Assembly (NCBI GenBank): GCA_956465555.1
Contig: OY101120.1
Location: 930,001-994,000, forward strand
Direction: 5' to 3'
DNA: 64,000 bases
Origin: Nitzschia sp. pyKryTriq1
Lineage: Eukaryota; Bacillariophyta; Bacillariophyceae; Bacillariales; Bacillariaceae
Shown here: positions 9,451-20,400 of the stretch, in pieces
How the letters are laid out: every line of letters begins with the position of its first letter
Numbering within the stretch: position 1 is the first letter of the stretch
Made by a program: the position numbers and the translations under genes
Notes under the pieces: generated by a model
Told to the model about the DNA's origin: nothing
What the model saw: the letters and a program-made list of their open reading frames with translations, nothing else
The model's database searches: none

Positions 9451-10113
9451 GTTCTTTTGGATCAGCCGAAGGTGGCCCCCCAGCACCACCGGCCAACAAC
9501 GAAATACTACCTCCTCAAGTAAGCACCTGCCGCTCATGGCGGCCAAGGCAACCCTAATGCTGGGAACGAAATGACTCGTCACGGCAATAAGGTACATCCA
9601 TAAACTTCAGTGACGACAAGCTGGTTCAGATTAATCCTAATCCGATAACAGCTTGAGGGGACCGTTTGTTTATTGAGAGAGTGATTCCGGATTCCGTATT
9701 CCTATAGACCTTCCGACCGTGCGTCCGATAATGTGTGTGATTATAATTTCTTTGTTACGCTACTTTCTCATGTGTTTCCCAGTGGCTGCTTTGGAGCCAA
9801 TGGGTGTAGAATTTAACGTGGTGACACGCCTTCGCTCCTCGTGGAAGCAGCGCTCCGGCGCGGCTCTCCCCTTTCGCCCAAAAGTCCTCGCCTTTATACA
9901 ATGGTACCGTACCCGTACCAGCAGTCTACAGTAGCTACATGTACCGGTACTGTCTACAGTGAACAGAGAGTTGCCGCTTCAAGCTTCAAGCAACACTTTG
10001 AAAAGGTGCTAGACCACTTGCTGAAAGAGACGCAGCATCGACCGCAAAGTTGTTGACGGGGTGAAAGAACAGGAAGCCATCTTTAAAAAAAATAAAGGGT
10101 TGCAGCAGACATA

Positions 10114-10695
10114 ATGTCTTTTCATTGTCAACGATTCTCGAGGCGGATTCTTGCGAGTAATGTCCTAACGAGGCACAAAGGTTCCCCCTCATCCAGTGGG
10201 ATCTTTCTCGATTCTTCAATCTCGAGAAAATGGTACACTCCCATGACTCCAGAAGAGCAAGAGAAGGAAAAGGCTAGGGTGCACCATCTCAGCCCTGAAG
10301 ACAAGGAGCAGGAGCTACGTAAACTAAACAGAGAAATCTCGCGGTTGGAGGTGCTTCGAGGGATCAATACGGGCGAGCTATTCACATGGAGTGGGCGTTA
10401 CAAGGCTTTGATGAGAGACTACGGCGTCCCGCTATTCGTGTACTACTGGGTCACATGGACGTCGATGGGTCTCCTCACTTACACAGCAATTGAAGTTGGA
10501 GGGCTGGACGCCATGCAATTGATAGCAAACTTCGACGGTTATACGGGATTTGACTTGGCCTCGAAGGTAGACCCCCAACTTGGAAAAATTGGTCTTGCCC
10601 TGGTAACGAATGAGATGCTTGAGCCGATTCGACTGCCATTCGTTGTTGCAACGTTGAAACCATTGATGGATACGATCAACCCTCCAAAATTTTAA
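10114..10695 (+). CDS. FAM210-like DUF1279 mitochondrial membrane protein
   Basis: A 193-residue intronless protein. Residues 1-45 are rich in Arg and Ser with almost no acidic residues, like a mitochondrial presequence. A charged helix (about 47-85) precedes the DUF1279 domain (about 90-190): RYKALMRDYGVPLFVYYWVT begins the first membrane segment, and a second helix includes LVTNEMLEPIRLPFVVATL, matching the conserved Glu-Pro-x-Arg of the family. FAM210A/B proteins sit in the inner mitochondrial membrane and affect mitochondrial translation and metabolism in animals; whether that holds here is inference. The organelle could also be the plastid, but no diatom-type signal plus ASAF motif is present. 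Confidence 0.8.
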   Translation: MSFHCQRFSRRILASNVLTRHKGSPSSSGIFLDSSISRKWYTPMTPEEQEKEKARVHHLSPEDKEQELRKLNREISRLEVLRGINTGELFTWSGRYKALMRDYGVPLFVYYWVTWTSMGLLTYTAIEVGGLDAMQLIANFDGYTGFDLASKVDPQLGKIGLALVTNEMLEPIRLPFVVATLKPLMDTINPPKF

Positions 10696-10843
10696 GAATG
10701 AACAGGAATTGTTTCGACCATGTTCCTGTGTTTTACGTATTTGTCCTGTATTCTTCAGAGTGTGCTGCATTCTATTATGATACATATTCCTAGCAAAAAC
10801 GAGCTTCGTTATCGCTCATTATCTGCGACGACTGCACGTTTGG

Positions 10844-11719
10844 TTATTGGGCGGTGACAGGTAGCTCGTCCGATGGGTCCGACATCAGACTTGTACTACT
10901 TCTCGAAGATCCAAAGGAGTTGGACACTCGCCGTAAACTTCTCCTCACGAATCGCAACCGCGCCTCTTCTTGCTCTCGTGCCTCTTTCAGTTTCGATGTG
11001 AAGTAAAGTGCTTGTGCCTTGCCACTGGTGTGCACTACAGTTTCGGCAACTAACTTCTTCTCTTCTAGTCTTTGTGAAAGCATTTTGGGAATTTTATGCC
11101 GTAGGGATTCGCGTATTTGCTTCGGCACTGTAGAAGAATCACAAAAGGAGTTATGTCAGTGAGATCGACAGATTGAAAATCTTGCATTCCATACCCGCAA
11201 GCCTCGGAATCCTTCTCACTTACAATATTCTCCTTCTATCGTTTCTTGCCATTCCTTGCCGACACTTGTCATGAACCACTGAACAAAATCAGAAAACGAC
11301 TGCATCCGATGATTCGTCAGGATCATTGTATCCACATGGACGACCCGAAGCTGAAAGACGATGTACGTTCCTTCGCGAAAGATTTCTTGCATTCTCACTG
11401 TCACGCCCTTCTTTTTCATTTCCTCAGGGATCTGTTTCATCATTTTTTGGCTGACTTGCTGTGCAATCCTTCTTGGCGTTGTCAAGTCGTTTGCTCTTTT
11501 GGCAGCTTGATTCTTGACAAGTTCTGGTAACACAGCTAGTCGCTTGGTTACTCGGGCCTTGACAGCCTCACTACTGTCCTCAACTTTAGAGAAAGAAAAA
11601 TATCAGTGAGAAGTCGTCTCACAGAACCATCACAAAATCTCCACATCCTTCAACTTACTTGTAATGTTCAAGAACAGTACGTCATAAGCGTCGTCCCATA
11701 CTATCTGCTTTTCCTGCAT
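10844..11719 (-). CDS. Unknown basic helical protein, paralogue of the 3091-4054 gene
   Basis: Three exons on the minus strand, 11719-11659, 11583-11224 and 11127-10844, give 234 residues. Both introns (GTAAGT..AAAG and GTAAGT..ACAG) are phase 1. The first is at the same codon as the only intron of the 3091-4054 gene, yielding NIT-I-EDSSEAVKARV against NVV-I-QDASEVVKAKV. The second, at GEY-L-PKQIRE, is absent from the paralogue, where EEYLPAKVQE is uninterrupted. The core EIFREGTYIVFQLRVVHVD is shared. The C-terminal module KAQALYFTSKLKEAREQ occurs once here and twice in the paralogue. No known domain, targeting signal or membrane span is visible. Function not assigned. Confidence 0.72.
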
Positions 11720-12891
11720 CTATTTTGATTGATGACCGGGTGCAACACTACTATCGCTGAGATGCTGGGGAATGTTTTGTTCTTGCAGCTCAATGGGAAA
11801 ATATGAGAAAATGGGAGAGAATCGAAAACGACCCTTGAACCTGGCGATTCCTTTTTTTGGCGCGAGGGCGGGACTTGGATCCACATTTTTCGCCAACTCC
11901 CGTGACGTCATCACGTACAATCTACGGAGATCCGGTACAAAATAACATGCGCTACTATCGGGTCTCGGTCTTGCGGCGGTAAAATCCTGGTAAAATCTGT
12001 CGATTGATAAGATTCTCAGACGTGGATCCTACACAGATTTGCGTAGGATTTCAGTACCATTCGCTCTGTGATCTGCGAGTCTTGCTGAAAAATTTCACTC
12101 ACCAGACTAGTCGAAGAATCTACAGTAGTAGCTGTCCCACTTGGCGACGACGGAAGCTATGTGGGAACTTCCTACAAGATTCGTTTTGTCAATCCAAATC
12201 TATTCTACTTCTCCATTAGGAGCCACCAGTTCCACCGCACTGATGGTAATGTGACATAAAATGTACAAAGGACTCCTCGCCATTTTGTTGGACGAAGCAC
12301 CAAGAGGCGAGTCATGAGTGCTGGTGCTGCGAACAAGAATACTTTAACTACAGTTCTACTACTACATTCTCCTTGCCATTTCGACTTGAACTATGGAAGC
12401 TAAAATGCGCATCACAACAGCGCCCCTTCCATGAGTGTTTTGAAGACAAAAGAGGCAAGCTGATCCCTACCGGTAATGGAACAGAAGAGAAGAAGGAGTG
12501 TGTCATAGTACTCCATGTTGGTGCTGTGAACATCATCACACCATCTCGTGGGTCGAGGAATTGAAAATTCAAATGCTCGGCGCGCGTGCAGCGCGCCAGC
12601 CGATCTCCGTCCGGTGCGCCTGGGTACGGGTACGAGTACCGGGTACCGGTACTGTACCGGTATGGTACCATTGCTGTACCGGTACTGTACCGGTATGAGG
12701 TAGACCGCCTTTTCTCGCTTTTTCGCATCCCTCTTTTGTTCTTTCGGATTTCGGATTCAGATTGACATGGCCGTTTCTAGTTCCTCGATCTGCTACACAT
12801 CATTGTGCTCGATCACCAAGGGAGTATTTCATTGCCTCAGAAACGTCAAGAAGAAACAGCTGCGTGAACGTTTTACCATCTCGACTGCACA
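11720..12891. other. Gene-free stretch with GTAC cluster
   Basis: About 1.17 kb between divergently read genes. The part at 12617-12703 is a dense cluster of TACCGGTA, GTACC and GTACTG elements just upstream of the homeodomain gene. No convincing coding region is seen; short frames on both strands are unlike known proteins. Confidence 0.55.
12617..12703. repeat. Dense TACCGGTA / GTAC palindromic cluster
   Basis: Within about 90 bases there are at least four TACCGGTA motifs plus further GGTACC and GTAC units. Each is self-complementary, so the cluster can form several alternative hairpins. Related shorter clusters lie at 1-240, 4270-4400, 8550-8605, 9900-9950, 25735-25810 and 54085-54140, almost always outside genes. 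Confidence 0.75.
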
Positions 12892-14097
12892 ATGACATCC
12901 CTCGTCAACAACAATCGCCGCCATCCTTTGTCGCCCATCACGAACTTCGCGTTGGGCGACAAAACAAACACAACTACGAAAACGAGACGAAGCATAAGAC
13001 CAAGAACTAGATTACAATCATCACTGGCAAAAGCAGCAAATCAAAGCATGGATTCTGAACAATCTCGCCGTTCGGCATCTCATGGTTTCCCAGAAATGGA
13101 GTCGCTTTGTCTTCCTACACGAGGCCTCAAGGCTGATGGTTCAGAAACTGTGTGGATGAAAATGACACCCATGGAATGGATTGATGATCTAAATTCCAAA
13201 GCAAAAGCTGCAGAAGAGCTTGGGCTGGGCAAGAATTCTTCCAAGACTGATGCTAGCCCCATGGCGTCCACGACGCCTCCCCCGAGATCTACGTTTGCCA
13301 TGTCACCATCGGGTGAGAAACGCACCCATCATGCTTTCGCAACGGGCAGTCTTGTGCCAGGAGGAAACATGTGGTGTCAGCAATCGTATCCTGTTGTGGC
13401 CTTGTCGCTTGATACTTTACCGCCAGATGTAGCCATGCTAGTGTCCCAGGCCAATGCCTCAGCCATGCCACTCTTCTGGGATTTTGGCCGCTTGCAGCCT
13501 AGCGAACAAGTCGAGCGAATCCGTTTGCTTGTCCTCGCAGTAGAAGGTCATGCAAAGTTCATGGAAATGAAGCCGGCCTTTGAACAGATTCGTGACCACT
13601 TTACTTTCTCACTGTCCAAGTGTCATTCTAGTGAACACTTTGAGATGCTGTGCCGAGAAACCATCGACAGACTGCAGTCCCTCTTGGTGCTCCTCGTCAA
13701 GAATCTGAACGATGGCAACACCATTGGTTCTACTCAATCGACTCCTCGAACGTCCAACGGCAACGTCAGGTCTTCGCCTGGTACCCCGAACAGGGCCTCA
13801 TTCCACAATCACATGAACAATTGGCTGCGAGCTAACTGGATTAACCCCTATCCCGACGAAGCTGTTTCACACCAGCTGGCGTACGAAACCGGTGAGACAT
13901 TGCACGTCGTGAACACTTGGCTTGTGAATGCTCGCTCTCGTCGCTGGCGCCCCGCGGTCTTGAAGGCCTTTGAGCTGAATCGGCCTTCCGAGTTGCTCTG
14001 GGAGGACTCTGTCGCTCTCTTTGAAGACAAGCCGTTGCGTTCGCTGGGTGGAACTACCAGTCCCTCAAGCACTGCAAAACGTCTATGCTTGAAGTAG
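12892..14097 (+). CDS. TALE-like homeodomain transcription factor
   Basis: A 401-residue intronless protein. The homeodomain lies near residues 300-352: MNNWLRANWINPYPDEAV holds the NPYP sequence typical of TALE homeodomains (KNOX, BELL, MEIS, PBC), and the recognition helix reads VVNTWLVNARSRRWRP with the near-invariant Trp48, Asn51 and Arg53. Position 49, usually Phe, is Leu. A helical region at about 170-280 may be a partner-binding domain, but no KNOX or MEINOX motif was recognised. The N-terminal 120 residues are Ser/Thr/Pro-rich and probably disordered. It should be a nuclear DNA-binding regulator; TALE proteins control life-cycle phase change in green algae, a role only conceivable here. 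The ATG at 13048 is an alternative start. Confidence 0.88.
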   Translation: MTSLVNNNRRHPLSPITNFALGDKTNTTTKTRRSIRPRTRLQSSLAKAANQSMDSEQSRRSASHGFPEMESLCLPTRGLKADGSETVWMKMTPMEWIDDLNSKAKAAEELGLGKNSSKTDASPMASTTPPPRSTFAMSPSGEKRTHHAFATGSLVPGGNMWCQQSYPVVALSLDTLPPDVAMLVSQANASAMPLFWDFGRLQPSEQVERIRLLVLAVEGHAKFMEMKPAFEQIRDHFTFSLSKCHSSEHFEMLCRETIDRLQSLLVLLVKNLNDGNTIGSTQSTPRTSNGNVRSSPGTPNRASFHNHMNNWLRANWINPYPDEAVSHQLAYETGETLHVVNTWLVNARSRRWRPAVLKAFELNRPSELLWEDSVALFEDKPLRSLGGTTSPSSTAKRLCLK

Positions 14098-14354
14098 TAG
14101 GAGTTTGGCCTCTCTTCGAAACACAAGCAATTCTCCTGCAATCGTTGCGACTATTCCGGGTCTTTGAAGTTGCGACTTTCTTCCCAGTACGGCCATTTCC
14201 ACTTTGAGAAATTTATTACTATATAGAGAATGATTTTCGTTCAGCAATTGTAGCTACAATACTAGACGACCCACTCGAGATCGCATCTACTCTATAGGAC
14301 GAGAGGTGCAGTAGCTCGAGAAATATTCCCGACGGAAACAGCTCTCGCATTGCT

Positions 14355-15875
14355 TTATCCCGCTTGCCACAATCCCGAAGCGACGCATCTCTTCATGTGA
14401 TATTCTGCCTCCTTTTGATCCATTTTCAAGAGCACTTCCTTCAATTGTTCGACGTCCCGACTCTCGAAAGCCTTTTGCATTTCCACCGGCAACGTTTCAA
14501 TGACCTCCAGAGGATCCAATCCTCCCGGTCCTAATCGTTCCTCTTTCGGGACGGCTGCCAAGTCGACACCATCCTTCTCAACGCCGCTCCTTTCGGCTTG
14601 ATCCATTTCCAGCTTCTTGGTGACGGCTCGACTAATAATCTTTTGAATAAAGACCTCGAGTCCGGACAAGAATCCTTCTAAGAATTCTCGCTGTTGCAGT
14701 CTTTGAAAGAAGGGCATGATGACGTTTCCAGGGTGAGTATTCCACGATTTCGCCAATTCGGCAATATTGGTGACGATCTGCGATTGCTTGGCGGTTTGCT
14801 TCATCTTTTCGCGGAATCCATTCATTTCATCTTCCAACGACGCCAACAATAGATAGTTACTGGCGTGCTCTTGCAAAATGATTCCTCCATGCTTCAAGAG
14901 AAATTCTTTGGATTCATCAAAGGATTTCAAAGCCATGAACTCTTCCACCAGGTCAGCATACTTTTCGGTAAATTCATGGTAGGAATAGACAAAGTTCGGA
15001 TCCGTGTCCACTTCGGTCACATTTACTGTAGCTCCTTTCGCTTTGGGGGGAGCCGGTCCCACGGCGGGCTTGGCCGCTGCCACTGGCGCGGGAGCAGCTT
15101 TCTTGGTAGGCTGGACAGCAGCGGCGGCGGCGGCGGGCTTTTTGGCCTCCTCCTCGTCCCCCTCCTTCTCTTCTGTTTTGGGTTCCTTCGAGGAGGAGAA
15201 TTGCTTCTTGACTTCTTCTCCCGTAACGGTCGACTGCGCAAATCCAGTGGGCGTGTAATTGGTTTTTCCTGCACTTTCATTAATGACGGTACGTTCTTCT
15301 TTGACATCAAACATGTTGTCAACGTTCCATTTTTTATTCTTTTCGTATTCGTCCAACTTGGCTTGTCGGACGCGATTTTGCTGCTTCAATTCTTCCAATT
15401 CAATGCGAATGGCTTCGGCATCATCCAAATCGTCGTCGTCGTCGTCGTCATCGCTGTCCGCATCTTGCTTTTTTTGTTTTTCAATTTTTTTCAAATCTCG
15501 CTCGAGCATTTTCATGCGTTGCGTTGCTTTTTCCATCTAAGCGATAAATGAATATAGTATAATATGTTACAATACAATATGATATAATTGAAAATAGGAG
15601 AGTGCCAGGGTCAGAAACAACAAACAAACAAACAAACAAACAAAGAAAGAAACAAAGAAAATCACACTAAACACAAATGTCACAATAATACTGCATAGGC
15701 TACTCACTTCCTCGTTGATTCTCTTCTTGTCCTTTTCCTCATGCTCTTCTCGCTCGACACGACTTCGATGTTTCATCCGAAACCAGGATTCTCTATCAAT
15801 GTTGGGGTGGACATCCTCTTCATCGTCACTCAATTCAATCTTGTCCCACTTGGAATAATCAAAGGGTTTGGACAT
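14355..15875 (-). CDS. CDC37: Hsp90 co-chaperone CDC37
   Basis: Two exons, 15875-15708 and 15536-14355, with a 171-base phase-0 intron (GTGAGT..TTAG), give 449 residues. Exon 1 encodes the diagnostic start MSKPFDYSKWDKIELSDDEE followed by VHPNIDRESWFRMKHR; the Ser within SDDEE matches the CK2 site (Ser13/14) required for CDC37 activity. A charged coiled coil follows, with an Asp-rich insert (about residues 82-93), an Ala/Pro/Lys-rich linker, and the Hsp90-binding middle domain containing LAKSWNTHPGNVIMPFFQRL. CDC37 delivers kinases to Hsp90 in the cytosol. The Ala-rich linker near residues 175-225 is longer than in animals. Complementary tetranucleotide repeats flank exon 1. Confidence 0.95.
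15617..15644. repeat. (CAAA)n microsatellite in the CDC37 intron
   Basis: A run of about seven CAAA units on the plus strand lies inside the only CDC37 intron. In the CDC37 transcript it reads (GTTT)n, complementary to the repeat just upstream of the start codon. Confidence 0.85.
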
Positions 15876-15883
15876 GATGATAT

Positions 15884-15923
15884 TTGTTGTTGTTTGCTTG
15901 TTGTTTGTTTGTTTGTTTGTTGC
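15884..15923. repeat. (GTTT)n microsatellite just upstream of CDC37
   Basis: TTTG/GTTT units on the plus strand begin nine bases upstream of the CDC37 ATG. In the transcript the run reads (AAAC)n, so with the intronic repeat at 15617-15644 it could close a stem around the 168-base first exon. Confidence 0.8.
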
Positions 15924-17466
15924 TGTTACTTTTGATATGCAAAAGGAAAATGAGTGGACCAAATGGAGAGATTTCCCCATGCATGCCCCATGGTCATTTT
16001 GGGCCAGCAGCAAGCTGGCTTTGCAGGCAAAAGCTCCACAACTCCAATGCGCCGAAATCCTTTGGTTTCCAAGCGAAAGCGAGCCTCTGCAGGCGTACAA
16101 AGAACGGCCAACGATGGACGGACAGACGATTCACGAATCAGGAACCAATAATCCACGATTGACACACACGACTACTAGGGACTAAGATAGTCCTAATATC
16201 TCGCCTAAAGTAGGACACTCACGGACATTATCGAAAAAATGAGGTCCGTTGACGGACATGCACCTCCCGCACGATACGACGACGCGACCACGGGTTCCAG
16301 GTAGGGTCTCTACCGTACTCGTACGTACAGGTATAGTACACAGCAGGATCTATCAAACCTTTGCATGTGCTTCCTTGTAACATGGAATAGTTCCTTGGTG
16401 GATTGTTGTGTGTTGTTTGGTTGGGTGTTTGGTGAGAAGTGTCGGTTGTTCTGTTCCTGTCAGCGATGCGTTGTACGTTGTGCTCGCTGCTCGGATATTA
16501 TTATGTCGATCCTTGGATATTGTCATATTATTGCTCGCGCGTATGCGCATGCCATATTATCATGACTGTATAATAACACTGCATATGGCTATGCTAGCGC
16601 TCACGTTACATCCCCTCTTCATGTTGATAGACTTTGATAGTAGACGTGGATCCATAGTTGGGAGTCAGGTCAAGTCTTCAGTCGGAAGTTCGTAGCGTTC
16701 TTTCAGCTAGCGGCGTCTGTCTCCCTCGACTTCATAGTAGTCGCTCCAATGTCTTTCTTGCTTGGGTAATGTACTGTAATACTCGTTAGTCTTGGCTGAT
16801 CTGGCCTTTGACTGTGAGTTTTGAGTTGTTTACCGGAGGGCCAGTGTCACTGGTGCAGTCACCCAGTTCTGCTCGATGTCCGTTTTGCTTCTCGCGCAAC
16901 AACAACAATCCCTGGCAGTGATGTCTGGTCCGGTTTGCGGTTTGGTTGGGGTCAATGCCGTGGACCGTGAAGCGTTGGCTATGTTGGGTCGGGTCGTCCT
17001 CTAACTGCTCGAAGAAGAGGACGATGGCCGCCCACACCTTTAAGGGCAAGGCGAGCACTACTGTACCAAACCAAATTCAATCAGAATTGGGCTCGGTCGG
17101 TCTTAGCACCCCGTTACCTGCCAAGTAGTACTCGTACAGACCACTTGTTGATTACTTAGAGCTGAGGAGAGGCTTCCACGTGGAGATGCGGAGAACAAGG
17201 CGTGAGAGAGGCTGAGTCTGTACGTAGGAAGAATCCACGTATTCCCAAAGACTCCTGACCGGCACAGTACGACAGCATTGCATTGCTCTCTCCTCCCTCC
17301 TCTCTCTCTCTCTGTTGTCATCATTCATGTGAATCATCGATCATCATTGTTATTGCTGTTTGGCGTCAAACACCTCAACTCTCATCTCATCTCAAACAGC
17401 AACATCAATACGAGTCTGACTCTTCGTTCCTTCCTCACGGATAAATAAAATATTCTATAGTATAAA
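15924..17466. other. Gene-free stretch between divergent genes
   Basis: About 1.5 kb serving as the upstream region of both CDC37 (minus) and the focadhesin-like gene (plus). There are scattered GTAC motifs (16310-16340), a CT-rich tract (about 17280-17315) and no supported gene. Open frames are short and unlike known proteins. No RNA gene was recognised. Confidence 0.55.
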
Positions 17467-20400
17467 ATGACGAAACCCAAAGACGCCAAAGCCGCCGCGG
17501 CCAAAGATTCCGAAGAGGCCTTTTTGACCTTGTTGCAGCGTATTCAGCGACAAGCTCAAACGACGACGACAACCACAGCAAGAAATACATTGGTCGTTCC
17601 CGCCATTGCTCAGCGCCCCCGACGTCCCGAACGTCCTCCCGAAGAAGCTGCCACCGCCATGGGTCGTCAACTCGCATTGAAATTCCAAGCACTGGGCGTC
17701 GTCGTCGAGCCAGAAGAAGAAACAACTGCTGCTACTGCTACTGCTGCTCCTATAACAACCATCACGAGGCTACCTCAAATTCCAAAGGGCCTCCAAGAAA
17801 AGGCACTTCAATGTCTGGTCCATCGCAGTATCAATCCCGCCATTGTCATTTCCTTTTTAGAGACCTTGGTTCCCACCACCCAAAATCCAATGAAACGACG
17901 AAGCACTAGCGGCAGCACCAGCAGCAATCATAATAATTCACCCTTGGTGCAAATGGAATGGTTGCCGGCATGGATTTTGCATGCGGAATCGGTCGTGTTG
18001 CAAGATCAACAAGAGTACAACGATAACAATGACTCCTCTGCTTCCTTTCATGCACTTTGTAGCATGATTCGAACCTTTGGATATTATCAAATATGGTTCC
18101 AACGACAAGTGTTGCATCATCAGTGGACAGTGAATGTGAGACGGGGCATTTCCAACAACAAAACTACTACTCATACTCATCCTGGTGGGGCTGGTGCTGG
18201 TGGTGGGGGTACTTACTTGTTTTCGTTGTCATTATCGTCGTCGTCGTCGTCGTCACTAGAGGTCGCTGCCATGACGTTTCGACGGTTGCAAAGTGCTCCG
18301 GCGCGCATGATGATGATTCGAGAATGGATCCAAATTGCCTTTTTGTCATCATCATCATCATCGGAATTCGTGGTAGACCCATCGTCGTTGGGGTTTTCGG
18401 GCAGCCACGGCAGTAGTCATGGAGAAGAGGGGGATGCCAGTGTCACTGGTGGTAGCTCGGTAGTGACAGGACAGCAACAGCAGCATCATTATCGTCGACG
18501 GAGACGACGAGAATCATCATCTTCAGGAGTGTCGCCACGACAAGTCATTCAAGCCATGCTAAGTCCTCTCTTGGCAGCCAGTGTCTTGACGTTGGAAAAT
18601 CCAATGACAGAATCCATGTTGTTTATGGAAACCTTGTGGCGAGAATGTTGGTCCGAAATGACGACATGGTGTGGAGACGGAGAAGATTTGGATTTTAGGG
18701 AAGGGCAGCAAGATTATTTGGAGGCATTGGAATGGTTGACACGGGCACTCAATATGTATCTATTGGGACTCCCATGTTACCTCGCAGGTGTTGGTTCTAA
18801 TAACAAGTCGTCGTACTACTCGTCGGCATCAGATCAGTTGGCAGCCTCCAAGGAACTGGCCATGCGATGGCTTTTGCAACTTCTCGAACTCGCTTCCTTT
18901 TTAGTACAGACATTTCAAGATGTCAATGGCATCGAACACCACCCTCGTGACCCACTATTTCCATCCATTCCGGCTGATCGTGCCATTCAAGAAGCCGTGG
19001 CGCACTGGTTGTCCCAAATTGCCGCAGAAACAGTTCCTCGTCTCTTTTCGGTGCTGCCATCCTACCAGGTGCCGTTGGAACCCATTTTGATTCAAATTCT
19101 GCAAATCCTACAACGACTCTCCAACCAATACTATTTTCCTCTACATCGCCACGACCCCAAAACCTCCAAAAGCAACAGCATTGATTTTTTGAGTACTGTC
19201 GCCACGCTACGACTGGCCTCTGTGGTCTTGTCCAATCCGCTTCCGTCCGATGTGCAAATACTGTTACAGATCTTGCATGTGGCCACGACGACGACCATTG
19301 TGACATCACCCACGGGTAGCGAAAGTACGGCGTCAGCCACGTCGTTGGCCATGCTACGAGGGCTTGCTAGTATGTTAATGCGCAAGGAAGGCTGTCAGAC
19401 GACTTGTCAAGAATTAATACATGCTCTCAATTCCGTTCAAACCAACAACGGTATGCTATCGCACCAACCAAGCATGTCGTCCATGAGGAAATACAGCACC
19501 CTGAAGAAAGTCAAGCCTACAAATCGCTCGTCTTCAGAGAGGGTCGAAAATGTTATTCAGTTTCTGGATCACTCTATTATCGACGTAGAGAATTTTGTCG
19601 CGTTTTTGGTAAAGGAAAATTGTTTGGTAGGTACCCAGTGCAGCGCCATGCAACAGACGGGTACTCTCTTGTTCGGTATTGCCTTGTTAATGGGCGACGA
19701 TTCCAAGCATCAAGCGACGGCCTACACCTTCTTGGGACACCTTCTCGAAGTCTACCCGCATTTGGGAATTTCATTGTTGCCCGTTCTGGTCGATTGTATC
19801 AATGCGGCCTGTGTCAAGGGTGACGCAGTCACACTCCAACGGCAACTGGAATTTCTTTCCGAAGCAGTGGTCCAAGATACGCAGTGTGCCAGGGAGATTT
19901 GGAATTTGCTGGGCGTTCAACTCATGAAGACGGAGACGACCCCCAGTGTGATTCGGGCTAGTATCATTCGATTGTTTCCCAAGTTGTGTTTGGCAAACAA
20001 GCGCTTGTATAAGCGGGTGATGGAAGCCTTGGGGGATCAATTGGCAACCAGCTCGCACAATGTCGAGATTCGACTGGCTGTGGCGGCAACGATTGCCGAG
20101 CTGGCCAAAGAGGATCGGATTCGAGATGTGACGGATGTGATTGGGTGGATTCAAGGTTTTATCACGGAAATTAGTTGGATTCGCCCTGTCTCTACATTAG
20201 ACGCGGAGAAATCTGGGAGCAATGCAGCATTGGTGCATTACGCGGTCTTGGCCCTCCATTATTTGCTCGTGGCGCAAGAATTGGATTTCAACTTGGTCAT
20301 TGTGGTCATCAACAAACGTTTATGCAACGTGCATGATGTGCAGGAAGTCACCATGCTGCCTCCTCTTGTCTTAGAATCTCTGGTACTGCTGTTGGGCGAC

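Larger units (their letters stand above)
8254..10113. other. Long gene-free stretch, repeat-rich
   Basis: About 1.86 kb between RRP6 and the FAM210-like gene with no acceptable gene. It contains a G-tract (8525-8547), GTAC-rich palindromic sequence (8550-8605 and 9900-9950) and a tandem array of a 102-base unit (9140-9450). Open frames within the array merely read the repeat. The part from 9470 to 9890 is unremarkable. Confidence 0.6.

Noticed and set aside
9470-9700. Short Pro/Ala-rich frame that might be a mobile-element remnant
   Set aside because: Too short and too generic to name; no motif recognised.
14865-15551. A 228-codon plus-strand frame opposite CDC37
   Set aside because: Its Val/Phe/Leu/Gly runs are the complement of CDC37's acidic and Ala-rich regions; no family match.
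17457-17466. TATA-like TATAGTATAA just before the focadhesin-like ATG
   Set aside because: It lies directly next to the start codon and would leave no 5' leader, so it is unlikely to be a working TATA box.
18093-18416. Frames on both strands in the Ser-rich part of the focadhesin-like gene
   Set aside because: They are shadows of triplet repeats (TCG, ATC, CAT) in the long coding frame.
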